Assembly (NCBI RefSeq): GCF_009735585.1
Contig: NZ_VJVW01000004.1
Coordinates: 1 to 64,000 of the forward strand
Direction: 5' to 3'
DNA: 64,000 nucleotides
From: Christiangramia aestuarii
GTDB taxonomy: Bacteria > Bacteroidota > Bacteroidia > Flavobacteriales > Flavobacteriaceae
In this document: in pieces, positions 62,421-64,000 of the stretch
How the letters are laid out: each line of letters opens with the position of its first letter
How positions within the stretch are numbered: the stretch's first letter is position 1
Program-made: the position numbers and the translations under genes
The notes under the pieces: generated by a model
Seen by the model: only the letters and a program-made list of their open reading frames with translations
Databases searched by the model: none
What the model was told of the DNA's origin: nothing

Positions 62421-63707
62421 TTAGTCTTCAGGATTTATTTTTAGCTCTACCAATTCGATTTTGGTATTGGAAGTTTCAAGGATTTTCAACTCAAAATCCT
62501 CGATTTTGATAACCTCGCCCTGCTGAGGAATTTCTTCGGTATGGTTCACGATGAATCCACTCAGGGTCTCGTAATTTTCACCTACCGGAATATCAACTTT
62601 ATAGTTCTCGTTAAGATAATCTACCTCCAGCCTTGCCGAGAACCTGAAATGCCCCTCGTCCAGCTTCTCCTCGATCATCACCGCCGAGTCATGCTCGTCT
62701 TCGATCTCTCCAAAAAGCTCCTCTACGATATCCTCTACGGTCATCATCCCGCTGGTACCCCCGTACTCATCTATCACCACGGCGATACTTTTTCGTTTTT
62801 TTATAAGGATATTCAGCACATCCTTGATCCACATGGTTTCAGGGACAAAAATTACCGGCAGTAATATGGATTTTATTGATATGGGCCTTTTAAACAGTTC
62901 AAATGAATGTACATAACCAATAATATCATCTATGGTCTCATTATAGATAAGGATCTTGGACAGTCCCGTTTCTGTAAAGGTTTCCACAAGATCATCTGGC
63001 GCCTGTCTCTGGTCTACCGCAATGATCTCGGTCCTTGGGATCATCACTTCCCTGGCTTTAATATCTGAAAAGGAAAGCGCGTTCTGGAAGATCTGTATCT
63101 CACTGTCCACATCCTCATGCTCCTCTACAGTTTCCATCTGCTCACTTATGAAATTACCCAGTTCCACCTTGCTGAATGCCAGCTGCACCTCGTCGCCTTC
63201 GGTCTTAAAGAATCGTTTAAGGATGATATCTGAGATCCAGATTACAAAAGTGGAAACAAAGCTGAATACGATATAAAAGATATACGCCGGTACTGCGAAA
63301 AGCTTCAGCATACTGTTGGCATAGATCTGAAAAAATACCTTTGGAAGAAATTCTGCCGTAAGTAATATTATAAGTGTAGAGATCACCGTTTGGGTAAGCA
63401 GGCTAAGGTCGTTGATCAGGTAATTCACAAATCCGCTCTGGGATTCTATCCCACCCAGCCAGGCCATTAAGAGGTCGCCCATGAAAAAACCATATACTAC
63501 CAGGGCGATATTGTTACCCACCAACATTGTGGCGATGAACTTTGAGGGTTTCCTGGTAAGCCTTTTCAAAACCTTGGCCAGGAAATCGTTCTGCCTCTTT
63601 TCAATCTCGATGAAAATCTTGTTAGAAGAAACATAAGCGATCTCCATCCCTGAGAAAAATGCAGAAAGCAGAAGAGAGCAAATTATAATAAGTATATCAA
63701 CCTCCAT
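62421..63707 (-). CDS. CorC/HlyC-family CNNM/CBS membrane protein (GldE-like)
   Basis: A 428-residue membrane protein with an N-terminal CNNM (DUF21) domain of about four helices (1-160), a pair of CBS domains (about 205-330, VMIPRTEIIAVDQ, VIDEYGGTSGMMTVEDIVEELFGEIEDEHD) and a C-terminal CorC_HlyC domain. The family includes Mg/Co transport-linked proteins and the gliding protein GldE. I cannot tell which role applies, as no gliding genes are adjacent. It follows a small membrane protein gene by 5 bp. Confidence 0.88.
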   Translation of the reverse strand: MEVDILIIICSLLLSAFFSGMEIAYVSSNKIFIEIEKRQNDFLAKVLKRLTRKPSKFIATMLVGNNIALVVYGFFMGDLLMAWLGGIESQSGFVNYLINDLSLLTQTVISTLIILLTAEFLPKVFFQIYANSMLKLFAVPAYIFYIVFSFVSTFVIWISDIILKRFFKTEGDEVQLAFSKVELGNFISEQMETVEEHEDVDSEIQIFQNALSFSDIKAREVMIPRTEIIAVDQRQAPDDLVETFTETGLSKILIYNETIDDIIGYVHSFELFKRPISIKSILLPVIFVPETMWIKDVLNILIKKRKSIAVVIDEYGGTSGMMTVEDIVEELFGEIEDEHDSAVMIEEKLDEGHFRFSARLEVDYLNENYKVDIPVGENYETLSGFIVNHTEEIPQQGEVIKIEDFELKILETSNTKIELVELKINPED

Positions 63708-63712
63708 TCAGG

Positions 63713-63904
63713 CTATTTGTTACGGTCTTCATATTTACGCCTGAAGCGTCTTTTGAAGAAGAACATAAAGATGGCTATACAAACAAAGAAAAGGAATAAA
63801 TAAGAACGATTCCTTTCGGTATCCCATATTCTTATCGCTTCAAACAAAAAGAATGCGGCAAAGGCCAGGTAAGCATATTCAAAGTACCTAAAAAATCTAT
63901 TCAT
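63713..63904 (-). CDS. Small two-helix membrane protein
   Basis: A 63-residue protein with two hydrophobic helices (about 10-26 and 35-50) and a very basic tail (KRRFRRKYEDRNK). Its start overlaps the stop codon region of the preceding gene by 8 bp and it ends 5 bp before the CorC-like gene, so it is part of the same unit. I do not recognise a family; the basic tail would face the cytosol. Confidence 0.65.
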   Translation of the reverse strand: MNRFFRYFEYAYLAFAAFFLFEAIRIWDTERNRSYLFLFFVCIAIFMFFFKRRFRRKYEDRNK

Positions 63905-64000
63905 CCTTGTCTTCTTCTATAATTTGTATACCAGTATTGGTTCTAGAACGAAAATTACTGAAATCCTGATTAGAATCAAAACCAAGATCATCTGTGTAAG
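63897..64000 (-). CDS. lptC: C-terminal end of a probable LptC (partial)
   Basis: The last 34 codons of a gene that enters from the right edge. The visible residues (YTDDLGFDSNQDFSNFRS, then RTNTGIQIIEEDKDE) have the GFxSNQDFSNF pattern that I associate with the C-terminus of the LPS-transport protein LptC in flavobacteria. The following gene order (small membrane protein, CorC-like, PpiD-like) also fits what I recall for lptC. Only the tail is seen, so the call is tentative. Confidence 0.45.
   Translation of the reverse strand, partial: YTDDLGFDSNQDFSNFRSRTNTGIQIIEEDKDE

Noticed and set aside
1-64000. tRNA or rRNA genes
   Set aside because: By eye no cloverleaf-like run or conserved rRNA stretch was recognised; a covariance-model search would be decisive.

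Overview
The window looks like chromosome of a marine-type flavobacterium (Bacteroidetes, Flavobacteriaceae; my impression from recall is a Gramella/Christiangramia-like species, not checked by any search). Supporting signs are a SusC/SusD pair, a Porin_10-type porin, exosortase F with its partner protein, a GYDIA-type GHMP kinase beside a class II HMG-CoA reductase, TAnnTTTG promoter boxes in place of sigma-70 boxes, almost no Shine-Dalgarno sequences, and many lipoprotein signals ending in SC or AC. I see no tRNA, rRNA, CRISPR array, prophage or intact insertion sequence.

Layout. 1-667: no gene; four tandem ~135-bp units, each with a promoter-like element firing leftward out of the window. 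668-7250 (minus): an orphan SusC/SusD outer-membrane import pair followed by a porin. 7421-17503: housekeeping and envelope genes (rnhB, an 810-residue lipoprotein of unknown function, lipB, a small Pmp3/YqaE-like gene of 52 codons, lysS, a membrane protein, a zinc metalloprotease, two small Spy-like secreted proteins). 17526-32780 (all minus): a heavy-metal, probably copper, island. It holds a HYC_CC_PP protein, a CusA/CusC/CusB-type tripartite efflux system, a PepSY protein, a DUF3347 lipoprotein, an AraC regulator with an N-terminal HMA-like metal-binding domain, a K+-channel-like protein, a cysteine-rich four-helix copper-storage-type protein, a CopA P-type ATPase and an ArsP-type permease. 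A cluster of five 21-bp palindromes separates the permease from copA. 33021-37065: an NmrA-like protein, exosortase F and its partner, a GAF/free-methionine-sulfoxide-reductase protein, a possible 31-residue membrane protein and an orphan MacB-like permease. 37212-44262 (plus): purH, then the cell-shape set mreB-mreC-mreD-mrdA(PBP2)-rodA. 44397-51497: the S41 protease Prc, then surE, a small membrane protein, lpxB, an NlpC/P60 lipoprotein and comEC. 51500-57729 (minus): a secreted thioredoxin, two POT peptide transporters and a DPP-IV-type peptidase, a likely peptide-use operon. 57914-60153 (plus): mevalonate-pathway genes. 60206-64000 (minus): a PpiD-type foldase, a CorC/HlyC-family membrane protein, a small membrane protein and the end of a probable lptC.

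How the genes work together. The metal island combines cytosolic export (CopA), periplasm-to-outside export (CusCBA), cytosolic buffering (Csp) and a likely sensor (HMA-AraC). Two metal-associated modules recur across its proteins: the CPMHP/CPICGM domain and DUF3347. The strongest candidates for new biology are the HMA-AraC regulator and its undefined target sites, the DUF3347/HYC_CC_PP accessory proteins, the ordered palindrome cluster, the tandem promoter array, exosortase F with no visible substrate, and several very small membrane proteins. Nothing here is clearly a wholly new system; most loci are recognisable families with unexplained parts.
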